Below, in pieces: positions 8,841 through 17,062 of a stretch of 64,000 nucleotides of DNA. A model generated the notes under the pieces. The model was not told the origin of the DNA and did not search any database. It worked only from the letters and a program-made list of their open reading frames with translations. This DNA comes from Bryobacterales bacterium KBS 96 (GTDB lineage: Bacteria; Acidobacteriota; Terriglobia; Bryobacterales; Bryobacteraceae). The stretch lies in the NCBI GenBank assembly GCA_000381625.1, contig KB906767.1, positions 5,695,357 to 5,759,356 of the forward strand, given 5' to 3'. Each line of letters starts with the position of its first letter. Position 1 is the stretch's first letter. Both the position numbers and the translations under genes were made by a program.

Positions 8841-8853
8841 TGACGTAACGTCA
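8841..8853. promoter_or_regulatory. Palindrome TGACGT-A-ACGTCA upstream of the OLD-family gene
   Basis: A perfect 6+1+6 inverted repeat ends 50 bases before the start codon of the OLD-family gene. A TTGACA hexamer follows at 8867-8872. The arrangement suits a dimeric repressor site beside a promoter, but the matching -10 is poor (GTCAAA region near 8890) and no regulator gene is next to it. Confidence 0.4.
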
Positions 8854-8903
8854 ACTGCGAGGGATATTGACAAGGAAAGCGTAGAGATGGTCAAAATGTC
8901 CTT

Positions 8904-10448
8904 GTGCAACCGATCACCCTCACACTGAAGAATTTTCGCTGTTTCCCTGATACGCGACCGTTACGCCTGGAATTAAAGCCTGGCATCACCGCATTCGTAG
9001 GGATTAACAATTCAGGAAAGTCTGCGCTTCTGAAATTTTTCGGGGAATGCCGCTTCATTTGGCAACTGTTCCAAAGCCCGCATACACTCGTAAACGTTCT
9101 TAATGGTGGACGGGCGGAATGGGCTAGTGTGTGGATAGCGGATGTGGAAGAACTATTTTGTAGTACGGCCGCACGCGATATTGAGATTATAATCGACGTG
9201 CCTTATGACGGCAAAGCGAATAGGGTTGAACTCGTATTGAAGCGAGACCGACAGCTATCAGCACGTTTCAATGGCTTCGAATCGCGCGGTTTTGAACTAG
9301 GAGAGAATGCGATTGTTCATCGGCCATCCGCGAGCCTTTTCCCGATGGCGTTCTTCGAAACCATGCAGTGCCTACAAACAACGCAATTTATTGGCGCATA
9401 CAGAAACGTGATCAATTCGGACGGCGCGGGAGAGTATTTCGATATCAAGGTAGGCAAGAAGTTCGTCGATCTGTGGCGAGAGCTTAAGATGGGGGCTAAC
9501 CTCAGAATGAATAGGCTGGCATTTAAGCTCACTGACGATATTCGACATATCTTTGGCTTTACGTCGTTTGATATCAACCCTTCTAGCGATGGCGCTACGC
9601 TCAAGGTTATGGTAGACGGACAGAGTTACAGGCTAGCGGAACTTGGATCCGGCGTTGCACAATTTATTATGGTCTTGACACAGGTGGCAATGGCGACACC
9701 GAGCTTTATATTGATTGACGAACCAGAACTACATTTACATCCATCGTTGCAGCTAGATTTTATTACAACGCTTGCGTCGTATGCATCGGAAGGTGTGTTG
9801 TTTTCGACTCATAGCATCGGCTTGGCTCGTAGCAGCGCTGATAGGGTGTTATCGTTCCAAAAGAAGGCAGACGGAACGGACGTTCGAAACTTTGAAGAAA
9901 ACACCGATCTCGGGCAGCTTCTAGGTGAATTGAGCTATTCCGGGTACCGTGATCTGGGCTACGATAGCGTGTTGCTCGTCGAGGGCGCGACCGAAGTGAA
10001 GACGATCCAACAGTTCCTTCGACTGCTTCAACTGGATCATAAAGTGGTTCTTGTGCCGATGGGCGGATCGCAGATTATCAATGATGCCTCTGTATATGAA
10101 TTAAATGAGCTAGCGCGACTATCGACCAAAATGAGTTGTCTTATTGACAGCGAACGCGTGCATCCTAATATACCGGCTGATACGAAGCGCCAAAAGTTTG
10201 TTGAGACTTGTAGAAGCCTACACATTGCCTGCCACATGTTGAACCGTAGGGCGATGGAGAATTATTTTACGGATCGAGCGGTCAAGCAGGTTAAAGGAAA
10301 TAGCTACCGAGCTTTAGCAGAGTGTGAATCGTTAAAAGAGGTGACGCCGCGATGGGCGAAGTCAGAGAATTGGCGAATCGCTCGTGAAATGAAAAGGGAT
10401 GAATTGGAAGGTACGGACTTGTGGCAGTTCTTGACGTCGCTTCAATAG
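8904..10448 (+). CDS. OLD-family ATPase/TOPRIM nuclease (stand-alone)
   Basis: A 514-residue protein, start GTG at 8904. The N-terminal part is an ABC-type ATPase: Walker A GINNSGKS at residues 33-40, a signature-like LGSGVAQFIMVLTQVA near 249, Walker B FILIDEPELHLHP near 268-280 and an H-loop STHSIGLARSSADR near 300. The C-terminal part is a TOPRIM domain: LLVEGATEVKTI near 356 with the metal-binding Glu, and SCLIDSER near 411 as the acidic DxD-like site. OLD proteins (overcoming lysogenization defect) are ATP-regulated nucleases, and several act in phage defence, alone or with a helicase as in Gabija. No UvrD-like helicase or reverse transcriptase partner is present here. The DNA is visibly more AT-rich than the flanking housekeeping genes, which points to horizontal acquisition. 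A good terminator follows. Confidence 0.88.
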   Translation: MQPITLTLKNFRCFPDTRPLRLELKPGITAFVGINNSGKSALLKFFGECRFIWQLFQSPHTLVNVLNGGRAEWASVWIADVEELFCSTAARDIEIIIDVPYDGKANRVELVLKRDRQLSARFNGFESRGFELGENAIVHRPSASLFPMAFFETMQCLQTTQFIGAYRNVINSDGAGEYFDIKVGKKFVDLWRELKMGANLRMNRLAFKLTDDIRHIFGFTSFDINPSSDGATLKVMVDGQSYRLAELGSGVAQFIMVLTQVAMATPSFILIDEPELHLHPSLQLDFITTLASYASEGVLFSTHSIGLARSSADRVLSFQKKADGTDVRNFEENTDLGQLLGELSYSGYRDLGYDSVLLVEGATEVKTIQQFLRLLQLDHKVVLVPMGGSQIINDASVYELNELARLSTKMSCLIDSERVHPNIPADTKRQKFVETCRSLHIACHMLNRRAMENYFTDRAVKQVKGNSYRALAECESLKEVTPRWAKSENWRIAREMKRDELEGTDLWQFLTSLQ

Positions 10449-10525
10449 CTCGCAGGCACAACATCACAAATGTGCGTGTGTCGGACAAACGCAAGTAGAT
10501 CACATTGGGATTTGAGCCAACGTTC

Positions 10526-10554
10526 AGCCCGTCTCGTTTTGAGGCGGGCTTTTT
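10526..10554 (+). terminator. Rho-independent terminator after the OLD-family gene
   Basis: A 10-base stem (AGCCCGTCTC / GAGGCGGGCT, one G.T pair) with loop GTTTT is followed by TTTT. It lies about 80 bases after the OLD stop codon and before the next small genes. Confidence 0.75.
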
Positions 10555-10582
10555 GCGTTCAGCCGACGATAAAATTGAAGCA

Positions 10583-10732
10583 ATGCTGCCATCCGAATTC
10601 GACGCTCTCAACCTTATCGATCCAAACCTGTCCTGGGGCGTCATATCGGGATTCTTCCCGCGTGATGAATATCCAGTCGAAGACCGCGCACGGCTCGATG
10701 AGATGTTCAGGGAAGACGTTAAGCGCTCATAA
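10583..10732 (+). CDS. Small acidic protein of unknown function, coupled to the next gene
   Basis: A 49-residue frame starting MLPSEFDALNLIDPNLSW and ending FREDVKRS. An earlier in-frame ATG at 10505 would run the coding region through the terminator hairpin, so the ATG at 10583 is preferred. The product is acidic, with no signal or membrane segment, and no family was recognised. Its stop lies 3 bases before the ATG of the next gene, which suggests translational coupling and supports it being real. It belongs to the same AT-rich patch as the OLD-family gene. Confidence 0.5.
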   Translation: MLPSEFDALNLIDPNLSWGVISGFFPRDEYPVEDRARLDEMFREDVKRS

Positions 10733-10735
10733 CAG

Positions 10736-11098
10736 ATGCGGCAGTTGATCCAAAGACAAGGTTTAGAGTTCACGTGTGCTGACGGAGCATGGACGTATCG
10801 AGGTACACACCAAATCTTTGATCGGTCGTTTGTGATCTTCACTGATGATGATGAACGGCTTGACCGAGTGATGTGGAATCTTGAGCACCGTTTTCATACA
10901 ACGGGTACCGTCAGAAAGCATCGTCATTCTGACAGCACAGATGTTGTTACGTGGTCTGGTGAGTTGGTGAAACGTCCGCTTCTTTCAGAGAACACAATTC
11001 AAGACCCGTATTCGTTGACTCGGAACATGATGCGATATCGGCAGATTGGCATCGGCAACTCGGAGAATGCTGGGTTTATGAACGCTGTGCGATTGTAG
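10736..11098 (+). CDS. Hypothetical protein in the accessory patch
   Basis: A 120-residue protein (MRQLIQRQGLEFTCADGAWTY and onward). It is rich in charged and aromatic residues with a central RKHRHSDSTDVVTWSGEL segment and no signal peptide, membrane helix or recognised motif. It begins 3 bases after the 49-residue frame, so the two look like one coupled unit. The AT-rich base use matches the OLD-family gene upstream. It could be cargo of a mobile patch or a partner in its function; neither can be shown from the sequence. Confidence 0.6.
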   Translation: MRQLIQRQGLEFTCADGAWTYRGTHQIFDRSFVIFTDDDERLDRVMWNLEHRFHTTGTVRKHRHSDSTDVVTWSGELVKRPLLSENTIQDPYSLTRNMMRYRQIGIGNSENAGFMNAVRL

Positions 11099-11188
11099 AC
11101 GTTCTGCAAGCGGCTGAACGGAAGCCCGGTTGATCAGGAAAAAATCATTGCTTGAAGAGCTTCGGCTTCTGATACGATGACGTGACCT

Positions 11189-11593
11189 ATGATGTCGAAC
11201 AAGGCGCTCGGGATAGGCGTTTTCGTTGTCGCGGCTTTAGGTTTTTTGGTGTTCTGTCTGTACCAGCTATCCAGCGGGCGTCCGACCGACAGATACAGTC
11301 AACCGTCTTTCAGCACTGGCAATCCCGCAGCGGATCACCTTCTTAGCATGTCCGAAGCGGATGTTACTTTTGTTCTCTCTGAAAGTGTTGGTGAGGGATG
11401 CTCCGGCAGCGAGTCGTTCTATATGGGCGTCGATAGAGACAACGACGCCTTCTGGAGCGTGAGGTGCGCGAACGGCGACAGCTACGAAGTGGAAGTCCGC
11501 CCCGATTCGGGAGGCAGCACTCGCGTCCTCGATTGTCCGACGCTTAAAGCCGTTGCCCATGTTTCCTGCTTCCAGAAGTTCAAAGATCAGTGA
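11189..11593 (+). CDS. Hypothetical membrane-anchored or secreted protein
   Basis: A 134-residue protein with one N-terminal hydrophobic helix (ALGIGVFVVAALGFLVFCLY, residues 6-25), then a soluble domain of about 100 residues with four cysteines (in GEGCSGSES, SVRCANGD, VLDCPTLK, HVSCFQKF) that could form two disulfides outside the cytoplasm. Two consecutive ATG codons (11189, 11192) are possible starts. No family recognised. It lies between the accessory patch and tRNA-Pro. Confidence 0.65.
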   Translation: MMSNKALGIGVFVVAALGFLVFCLYQLSSGRPTDRYSQPSFSTGNPAADHLLSMSEADVTFVLSESVGEGCSGSESFYMGVDRDNDAFWSVRCANGDSYEVEVRPDSGGSTRVLDCPTLKAVAHVSCFQKFKDQ

Positions 11594-11902
11594 GCTCGTC
11601 AAAGCAATTGTTCATATTCATTCACCCCATTTTTGATATACCCTGCTCCACTCTGGAGGCAAAGAGCGAGGGTGGAGCGCAAATCGTCAATATTTTTTGG
11701 ACAGCAGTTTCGGCATTGGCAACGTTGGATTAGTTGTTATCGGGATGGTTCATCTCCGCCATTCGCGTGATGGGATTTCCTTCAGTGTTCCGGTAAAGGC
11801 GCAATCAACTAAGGGCGGGGAAGGGAAGGACACCCGTCGTAAAAACCCATAAAAACCACATGGGAACGACGGGCTATTTCCCGCTAAGTAATTGAAACTA
11901 AA
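11594..11902. other. About 300 non-coding bases between a hypothetical gene and tRNA-Pro
   Basis: No convincing frame is present. The part nearest the tRNA holds the nested inverted repeat listed separately at 11833-11873. I see no integrase, no clear direct repeat of the tRNA 3' end and no promoter worth naming. Confidence 0.5.
11833..11873 (-). terminator. Nested hairpin downstream of tRNA-Pro, probable terminator
   Basis: An outer 8-base stem (CCCGTCGT / ACGACGGG) encloses an inner 5-base stem (CCCAT / ATGGG). Read on the minus strand, the direction of the tRNA, the inner stem is followed at once by TTTTT, as in an intrinsic terminator. It starts 30 bases after the tRNA 3' end. Confidence 0.65.
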
Positions 11903-11979
11903 TGGTCGGGGCGGGGCGATTTGAACGCCCGACCCCCTGCGCCCAAGGCAGGTGCGCTACCAGGCTGCGCTACGCCCCG
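11903..11979 (-). tRNA. tRNA-Pro (anticodon UGG)
   Basis: A 77-base cloverleaf on the minus strand. The acceptor stem is CGGGGCG / CGCCCCG with discriminator A and an encoded CCA at 11903-11905. The anticodon stem CCTGC / GCAGG encloses loop CTTGGGC, giving anticodon TGG, and the T-arm is GGGCG-TTCAAAT-CGCCC. A TAGAAT hexamer about 12 bases upstream could be its -10 box. tRNA genes are common integration sites, and the 3' end of this one faces the accessory patch at 8.2-11.6 kb. Confidence 0.97.
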
Positions 11980-12019
11980 ACACTACCTTCGATTCTAAAC
12001 TACACGCGTACTCGTTTCC

Positions 12020-12055
12020 GAAGCGGCGGAAGCAGCGTGCCTGCTCCGCCGCTTC
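12020..12055 (-). terminator. Strong hairpin after the glycosidase-like gene
   Basis: Arms 12020-12035 and 12041-12055 pair over GAAGCGGCG plus AGCAG with a one-base bulge. The hairpin starts 10 bases after the stop codon of the gene at 12065. There is no T-run, so it may act as an mRNA-end stabiliser or a Rho-type stop. Confidence 0.5.
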
Positions 12056-12064
12056 CACGTTGCT

Positions 12065-13792
12065 TTACCACGTGATGAGCGTGATTCCACTTAACAACGC
12101 GTTGCCACGAACGTTTGTGAACTGAATGGTAATTCTGTTCTGTGCATCCGGCAGTATCCAGTAGTAGTCCTTTTCAACTCCCTTATACCGGCCGCCTGCC
12201 GCAACGTTGATATCGAAATTCTTGAGGAACGACTTGCCGTTCACAGTCACGTTGAACAGCCGCTCACCCGGCCCCGCCCTATCTTCGGCAAAATCCAACC
12301 GGAGATGGTACTTGCGCGGCTCCAGATTTTCGATTACGTAGGAGAATCCGGTGTCGCCGGGATTTGTGGTGCGCTTGCTCTGGTAAAGCAGCTCAGGACA
12401 AGCGTAGCGAACCTTGGAAATGTCGATGTTCTGCGGGATCTGATCGCAGTGACCTCCTCTAAAGTTCGTGTCGGCGGGATAGGGACCAACGGTCGGTCCG
12501 CATACATTGGCATGAAATATGTTAATTAGTTTCTGCGGCGGCGCCGGATGGCCCATGAGGATCGCGCCCTGTTTGCTCGAAAGCGTCACCGAATAGAGCA
12601 CATGTCCGCTGCCATCTGTGTAGGCGCCGGGCAGTTGTACGGTTGTCGTGGCGCCGCCCGGAGGGTTCAACAATACCAATCCATCCGCGAAATCGCGCCG
12701 GATCAGGTTATTCCATGGATACCGGTCTCCCTGAGCAGCGCCTAGGTCGACGTTGACAGGCCATGGCAGTGGACTGAAGAAAGATGTACTGCCCGCGTGG
12801 GCATCGTTACCATTGTTGGTCAGCAGATAGGCTGCGACGGAATAATCGGTTGTGCCGTCGGCTTCCCAGTAGATGATGCCGGCGCCAAGGCTATGGACCA
12901 CGTCAACGTACCGAAACAATTCCTGAATCGACCAAGCGCCGTTGTCGCCCGTCACTCCCGGATCGGTTGTGCCACGCTCGAGATCGATCCAGTTCGCTGC
13001 CTTGATCTCCTGCTGCACATAGGGATCGGATCCACGAGGGCCCGAGCCGGCAAACCAAAGCGCGTTGTGGACAATTTCAACATTCGGAAACGCCTGGCGG
13101 ATCTGCGTCATGTAATCCGCGAAATACTTCTCCCAAGCCGTCGTTGTCATCGGAGCACCGGTTGCCGGATCGCGAGGCGCAACGATATGGCCATAGCCGT
13201 CGCCGGTTCGCATCACCAGGTTTACATCATCCAGCCATAGCCCCTTAAATCCCTTGCTGAGCACGGCGCGGGCATTATCGACCATATAGCTCCGGAACGC
13301 GGGATTGCTGATATCGCCAACGTATTGCGAACAGTGGCCGCCCGAACAGGCGAACGGAATATAAAGCATGTTTCCGTTGACGTCACGAGCAATCCACTCG
13401 GGATGCTGGTTATACACGTCAGACCCCGGATAAACTGCGTAGGAATCGATGTAAGCCCAGGCATTCGGATACCAGGAGAGCCGGTTGCCCCAATATGCCG
13501 GGCTCACCTTCATGCGCCATATTTCATCCTGAAACCAAAGTTGTTGAGATGGCGTAGGTACGTTCGTGTATTGGTCTGTTGCCGGATTTGTCCAGATTTC
13601 AAGGTGGACACAGCCGGGGGAAGATGTGTTCGTAGTACAAGATGCGGATAACAGCGCGGCGCTTCCCATAAATGCGAATAATGCCGAGATAATTCTTGCC
13701 GTGCGTCGACGGCCGGTAATAAAAGGAACGTGCTTTATCCTATCGACTCGAGATCCGTGGAATAAGAAGGGTGTAGACACAGAACTCCTCAA
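12065..13792 (-). CDS. Secreted glycoside-hydrolase-like protein with C-terminal malectin-like domain
   Basis: A 575-residue protein with a basic N-terminus and a hydrophobic signal (IISALFAFMGSAALLSASC); the Cys could be a lipobox. The main part, about residues 60-330, looks like a putative glycosidase TIM barrel: FKGLWLDDVNLVMRTGDGY with the acidic LDD near 190, then FPNVEIVHNALWF, and LGAGIIYWEADGTTDY near 300. A beta-sandwich linker follows. The last 150 residues resemble malectin or di-glucose-binding domains (LINIFHANVCGPTVG, TGFSYVIENLEPRKYHLRLDF, VNGKSFLKNFDI, ITIQFTNVRGNALLSGITLI). It probably acts on extracellular polysaccharide; the bond specificity is unknown. Single-gene unit with a strong hairpin after it. 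Confidence 0.7.
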   Translation of the reverse strand: MRSSVSTPFLFHGSRVDRIKHVPFITGRRRTARIISALFAFMGSAALLSASCTTNTSSPGCVHLEIWTNPATDQYTNVPTPSQQLWFQDEIWRMKVSPAYWGNRLSWYPNAWAYIDSYAVYPGSDVYNQHPEWIARDVNGNMLYIPFACSGGHCSQYVGDISNPAFRSYMVDNARAVLSKGFKGLWLDDVNLVMRTGDGYGHIVAPRDPATGAPMTTTAWEKYFADYMTQIRQAFPNVEIVHNALWFAGSGPRGSDPYVQQEIKAANWIDLERGTTDPGVTGDNGAWSIQELFRYVDVVHSLGAGIIYWEADGTTDYSVAAYLLTNNGNDAHAGSTSFFSPLPWPVNVDLGAAQGDRYPWNNLIRRDFADGLVLLNPPGGATTTVQLPGAYTDGSGHVLYSVTLSSKQGAILMGHPAPPQKLINIFHANVCGPTVGPYPADTNFRGGHCDQIPQNIDISKVRYACPELLYQSKRTTNPGDTGFSYVIENLEPRKYHLRLDFAEDRAGPGERLFNVTVNGKSFLKNFDINVAAGGRYKGVEKDYYWILPDAQNRITIQFTNVRGNALLSGITLITW

Positions 13793-14191
13793 GGTGTTTT
13801 TCCTGAAAACGGACGACCTCTTGGGGCCAGTTTGTGTACGGCGAGCCGTGAGGGGCTATCGCAATCCGCGGGACTTCAATTTGCCGCGGATCGCCGGAAT
13901 TTGGAGACAAACAGAGATGAATCTTCGTAAACGAGATTCAGAGTTGCTGGACCTGACCGGTCACGGGCAACATTGTGGAAGAGTGCAGCGGCTCCTCCAT
14001 TCCGGCCTCGCGAAGTACGTCCGATACTAGTAGTGCAACTAGGCCGGATAAAATCTACGAGAGGATTTTACTTGTTGACCAAGCTGGTTTCTGAGGACAG
14101 GGAATAGCACGCTGTGCTATCACGGATTATCCCGTCACGCGGATTATTCCGACGGTGCTTCGTAATTTCGGACTGCAAGAACGAGCCGAAG
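13793..14191. other. About 400 non-coding bases with several small palindromes
   Basis: No gene is seen. There is a TAAAATC/GATTTTA hairpin at 14049-14069, a perfect 7+3+7 palindrome (ATAGCAC-GCT-GTGCTAT) at 14104-14120, and a near-direct repeat just after it (CACGGATTATCCCG, then CACGCGGATTATTCCG). These lie downstream of the ADOP permease gene and upstream of the glycosidase-like gene, both on the minus strand. They may be terminator or regulatory elements. Confidence 0.4.
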
Positions 14192-16660
14192 TTACTCATA
14201 ACGCAATGCGATCAGCGGATCGACTTTCATGGCGCGTAGCGCGGGAATGTACGTCGCCAGGAACGCTACGAGCGTCAGAACGATCGCTACTGCCGCAAAT
14301 GTAATCGGGTCGCTCGCTTTCACTCCATAGAGCAAACTCGAGAGCAGCCGGGCCAAGCCGTAGGACACGGCAAGCCCGGCCAGAACGCCGATGCCCGCGA
14401 GCTTCATGCCTTGTCTGATAATGAGCCCGAGCATGGATTTCCGGCTCGCGCCCAAGGCCATGCGTATGCCCAGTTCTTGTGTGCGCTGCTCCACCGAGTA
14501 AGCCATAATCCCGTAGATGCCGATGGCGGCAAGCAGCAGCGCGATCGCGGCGAAGATGCTCAGCAATAGCATGTTGAAGTTCTGACGGGAAATCCCTTCG
14601 GCCAGGACCTGTTCCATTGTGCGGATCTGCGCGACGGGCATTTGCCCATCCACCGCGAGGACCTCCTGTTGAATTGGAACACTGAGGGATTTCGGATCCA
14701 GAGCGGTGCGGACGGCCCACGAAAGCGGGAGGATGCTGTTCGCCAGCGTGGTCAGGCCTTCGGGAGTCTGGCTTTGCGGAATGTACATGACCGGAACGTC
14801 GGCGTCGCCGAGGCCGGTTTCGCGCACATTTCCGGCGATGCCGACGATTTGCCGCGGAGGATCTGCAAACTGAGGCCCGAGGCCCTTGCCAATGGTGATT
14901 ACGGCGCCGAGCGGGTCCTCCTTGGGCCAATATTTTTTCGCCATGACCTGATTGACGATCACCACCTGGGCGCCGTTTTGACTATCGGTTTCGGTGAAAA
15001 CGCGCCCGCGCAACATCGGGATGCGGAACACCGAAAAGTAATGCGGCGAGACGGATCGCCATTGAACATCACCGTTGTACTGGCTACCTTTGGTGGGCGG
15101 CTTGCCTGCAATAGTGAACGGCAGATCGATTTCGTTTTGGGTCGGAAGGACAATTGCGGATGAGGCCGCCGATACGCCGGGCAGGTTTTCCACGCGCCGC
15201 GATACCTGCGTGACGAAATTCGTTACTTTCGCAGTGGCGCCGTATTTGCCGCCGCTTAATGAAGTCTGAAACGTCAGGACGTTATGCGCATCGATTCCGG
15301 AATTGGCCGTTTTGAGTCCCAGAAACGTTCGGATCAACAGCGTCGCGCCAACCAGCAGGACAAGCGCAAGCGTCATCTCTGTGATAACGAGTAAGCCGCG
15401 CATCCGGTTCTGGTGCTGACCGGTAGCCGATCGTCCGCTGGCTTCTTTCAAAGTCGAGGCGAGGTTCGGGTTCGAAGTCTGTAGAGCTGGGAAGAGTCCG
15501 AACAAAATACCCGTAAGCAGCGAAATGCCGATCGCGAACGCAGCGATGCGCCAATCGAGGAACGGCACAATGGCTGGGGCGCCCTCGGATGCCGTCAAAC
15601 GCGGTATATTGCCCGGCGCCAGCATAAGCAACGCGCGCACGCCCCATGCGCCGAGCAAAAAGCCGAGGAGGCCTCCCACGCCGGCAAGCAGCACGCTCTC
15701 GGTCAGCAGTTGTCTTACGACACGCCAGCGGCTCGCTCCGATTGCGGCGCGGATTGCCAGTTCCTTTTGCCGGGTCGCGGCCCGCGCCAGCAGCAGATTT
15801 GCGACATTCGCGCACGCGATGAGCAGCACAAAGGCCACGGCGCCCAGCAGAACGAACAGCGCCGTTTTGACATTTCCTATCGTCGCGTCGCGCATCGGCA
15901 CGGCCGCCACGCTCTCGGATTTGTCCATCCACTTCGGATTGGCCTTTCGAAACTGTTCACCAAGCAGCTTTAGCTCAGCGTTGGCCGCTTCGACCGTCAC
16001 TCCCGGCTTCAGGCGCCCGGCCACGGACAGGTAATGGCCCTGGTTGGTGCTGTTCGGATCGGCTTGAAGCGGCAACCACACGTCGGCTGGGGGATCGGGC
16101 TTGAAACTCGCCGGCATAATCCCGATCACGGTATAGGAATCGCCGTTCAATTCGATTGTGCGGCCAATGGCGGCCGGATCGCTTGCGTAATGCGATTGCC
16201 AGAGACGCTGGCTGATCAGCGCGACCTTCGGACCTGAAGGCAGATCTTCGGCCGAGGTGAACGTTCTGCCGGCCAAAGGCGAGAAGCCAAATACTTTGAA
16301 GTAATCGGCGGACACGTGCATGCCCTTGACGGATTCGGGGCGGTCTCCGTGACCGAGGTTGAAGCCAATGCCGAAATCGTAGAGCGCCATGGCGGAGAAT
16401 ACATGGTTATGCCGCCAGGCCATGTACTTCGGAATGGAATTCGAATAACCCATGCCGTCTGGATACTTGCGCCCCAGCTTCATGATGCGGTCGGCCTGCG
16501 GATACGGCAGCGGCTGCAGCATGACCGCGTTTACCACGGAGAAGATGGCGGTGTTGGCTCCGATGCCCAAAGCCAAGGCGGCGATAGCAGTCAGCGCGAA
16601 ACCGGGGCTTTTTCGCATCAGTCGCAATGCCTGGCGAATGTCGGCGGCAAAGGATTCCAT
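14192..16660 (-). CDS. ADOP-type ABC transporter permease (MacB/FtsX family)
   Basis: The frame is open to 17050, but the family start fits the ATG at 16660 (MESFAADIRQALRLMRKSPGF), which gives 822 residues. The architecture is duplicated: TM helix 1 (ALTAIAALALGIGANTAIFSVVNAVML), a large extracytoplasmic MacB-PCD domain, three TM helices (about residues 270-400), a second periplasmic domain, and three C-terminal TM helices ending in the conserved EQRTQELGIRMALGAS and ALRAMKVDPLIALRYE segments. ADOP proteins are abundant in Acidobacteria and are thought to move or sense hydrophobic compounds or peptides, but their substrates are unknown. No ATPase subunit and no PadR gene lie beside this copy. 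Confidence 0.88.
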   Translation of the reverse strand: MESFAADIRQALRLMRKSPGFALTAIAALALGIGANTAIFSVVNAVMLQPLPYPQADRIMKLGRKYPDGMGYSNSIPKYMAWRHNHVFSAMALYDFGIGFNLGHGDRPESVKGMHVSADYFKVFGFSPLAGRTFTSAEDLPSGPKVALISQRLWQSHYASDPAAIGRTIELNGDSYTVIGIMPASFKPDPPADVWLPLQADPNSTNQGHYLSVAGRLKPGVTVEAANAELKLLGEQFRKANPKWMDKSESVAAVPMRDATIGNVKTALFVLLGAVAFVLLIACANVANLLLARAATRQKELAIRAAIGASRWRVVRQLLTESVLLAGVGGLLGFLLGAWGVRALLMLAPGNIPRLTASEGAPAIVPFLDWRIAAFAIGISLLTGILFGLFPALQTSNPNLASTLKEASGRSATGQHQNRMRGLLVITEMTLALVLLVGATLLIRTFLGLKTANSGIDAHNVLTFQTSLSGGKYGATAKVTNFVTQVSRRVENLPGVSAASSAIVLPTQNEIDLPFTIAGKPPTKGSQYNGDVQWRSVSPHYFSVFRIPMLRGRVFTETDSQNGAQVVIVNQVMAKKYWPKEDPLGAVITIGKGLGPQFADPPRQIVGIAGNVRETGLGDADVPVMYIPQSQTPEGLTTLANSILPLSWAVRTALDPKSLSVPIQQEVLAVDGQMPVAQIRTMEQVLAEGISRQNFNMLLLSIFAAIALLLAAIGIYGIMAYSVEQRTQELGIRMALGASRKSMLGLIIRQGMKLAGIGVLAGLAVSYGLARLLSSLLYGVKASDPITFAAVAIVLTLVAFLATYIPALRAMKVDPLIALRYE

Positions 16661-17062
16661 GATGCTGCTTATTACGGATCGGCGGCGCGAAGCGTTCCGA
16701 TAAGTAGGGAATTGCCGGAAAAAACCGCCCTGGCAGGGTGCGACCGTGCCGCCGGCGACACTCTTTGGATCGCCGATCGCGGCTCCGGCCAGCTCGTGTC
16801 GATCGCGATGTCCAAATAAGTTCACGGACATCGTAAATTCGTGGCAGGCGGAAGCATAGCGTTGTGTTCCCTTAGGGTCTGTTCCCTTAAGTTGTTGCGC
16901 GATGTAAAGGGAAGTTGTCATCAATGCCCGCTCCTCCTTTTTTCTAAAGGCTCTCCGTGCAGCGGTGCACTGACTTTTATGTCCCAGTGCTAACATATCG
17001 ATCGACAACTGCGCCCCAGGGTCATTTGAGACCGGGCGTCTGAGAAACAAGGAGAAATGACG
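16661..17062. other. Divergent promoter region, about 400 bases
   Basis: It lies between the minus-strand ADOP gene and the plus-strand sugar dehydrogenase. The ADOP frame stays open through it but encodes nothing family-like. A near-direct repeat (GTTCCCTTAGG and GTTCCCTTAAG, about 16865-16892) and a GTGCA/TGCAC hairpin near 16959 are visible. The ribosome site AAGGAG at 17049-17054 belongs to the dehydrogenase gene. Confidence 0.45.

Noticed and set aside
10507-10530. T-arm-like GGGATTTGAGCC near the OLD terminator, as an attachment-site relic
   Set aside because: Only a generic T-loop-like match; it does not match the tRNA-Pro 3' end beyond a few bases.
10505-10582. Upstream extension of the 49-residue frame (MGFEPTFSPSRFEAGFLRS)
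   Set aside because: These codons run through the OLD-gene terminator stem; such GFEPT-like peptides are typical accidental translations. The ATG at 10583 is used instead.
16661-17050. N-terminal extension of the first ADOP permease
   Set aside because: The residues are unlike any ADOP start, while MESFAADIRQALRLMRKSPGF at 16660 fits the family exactly.
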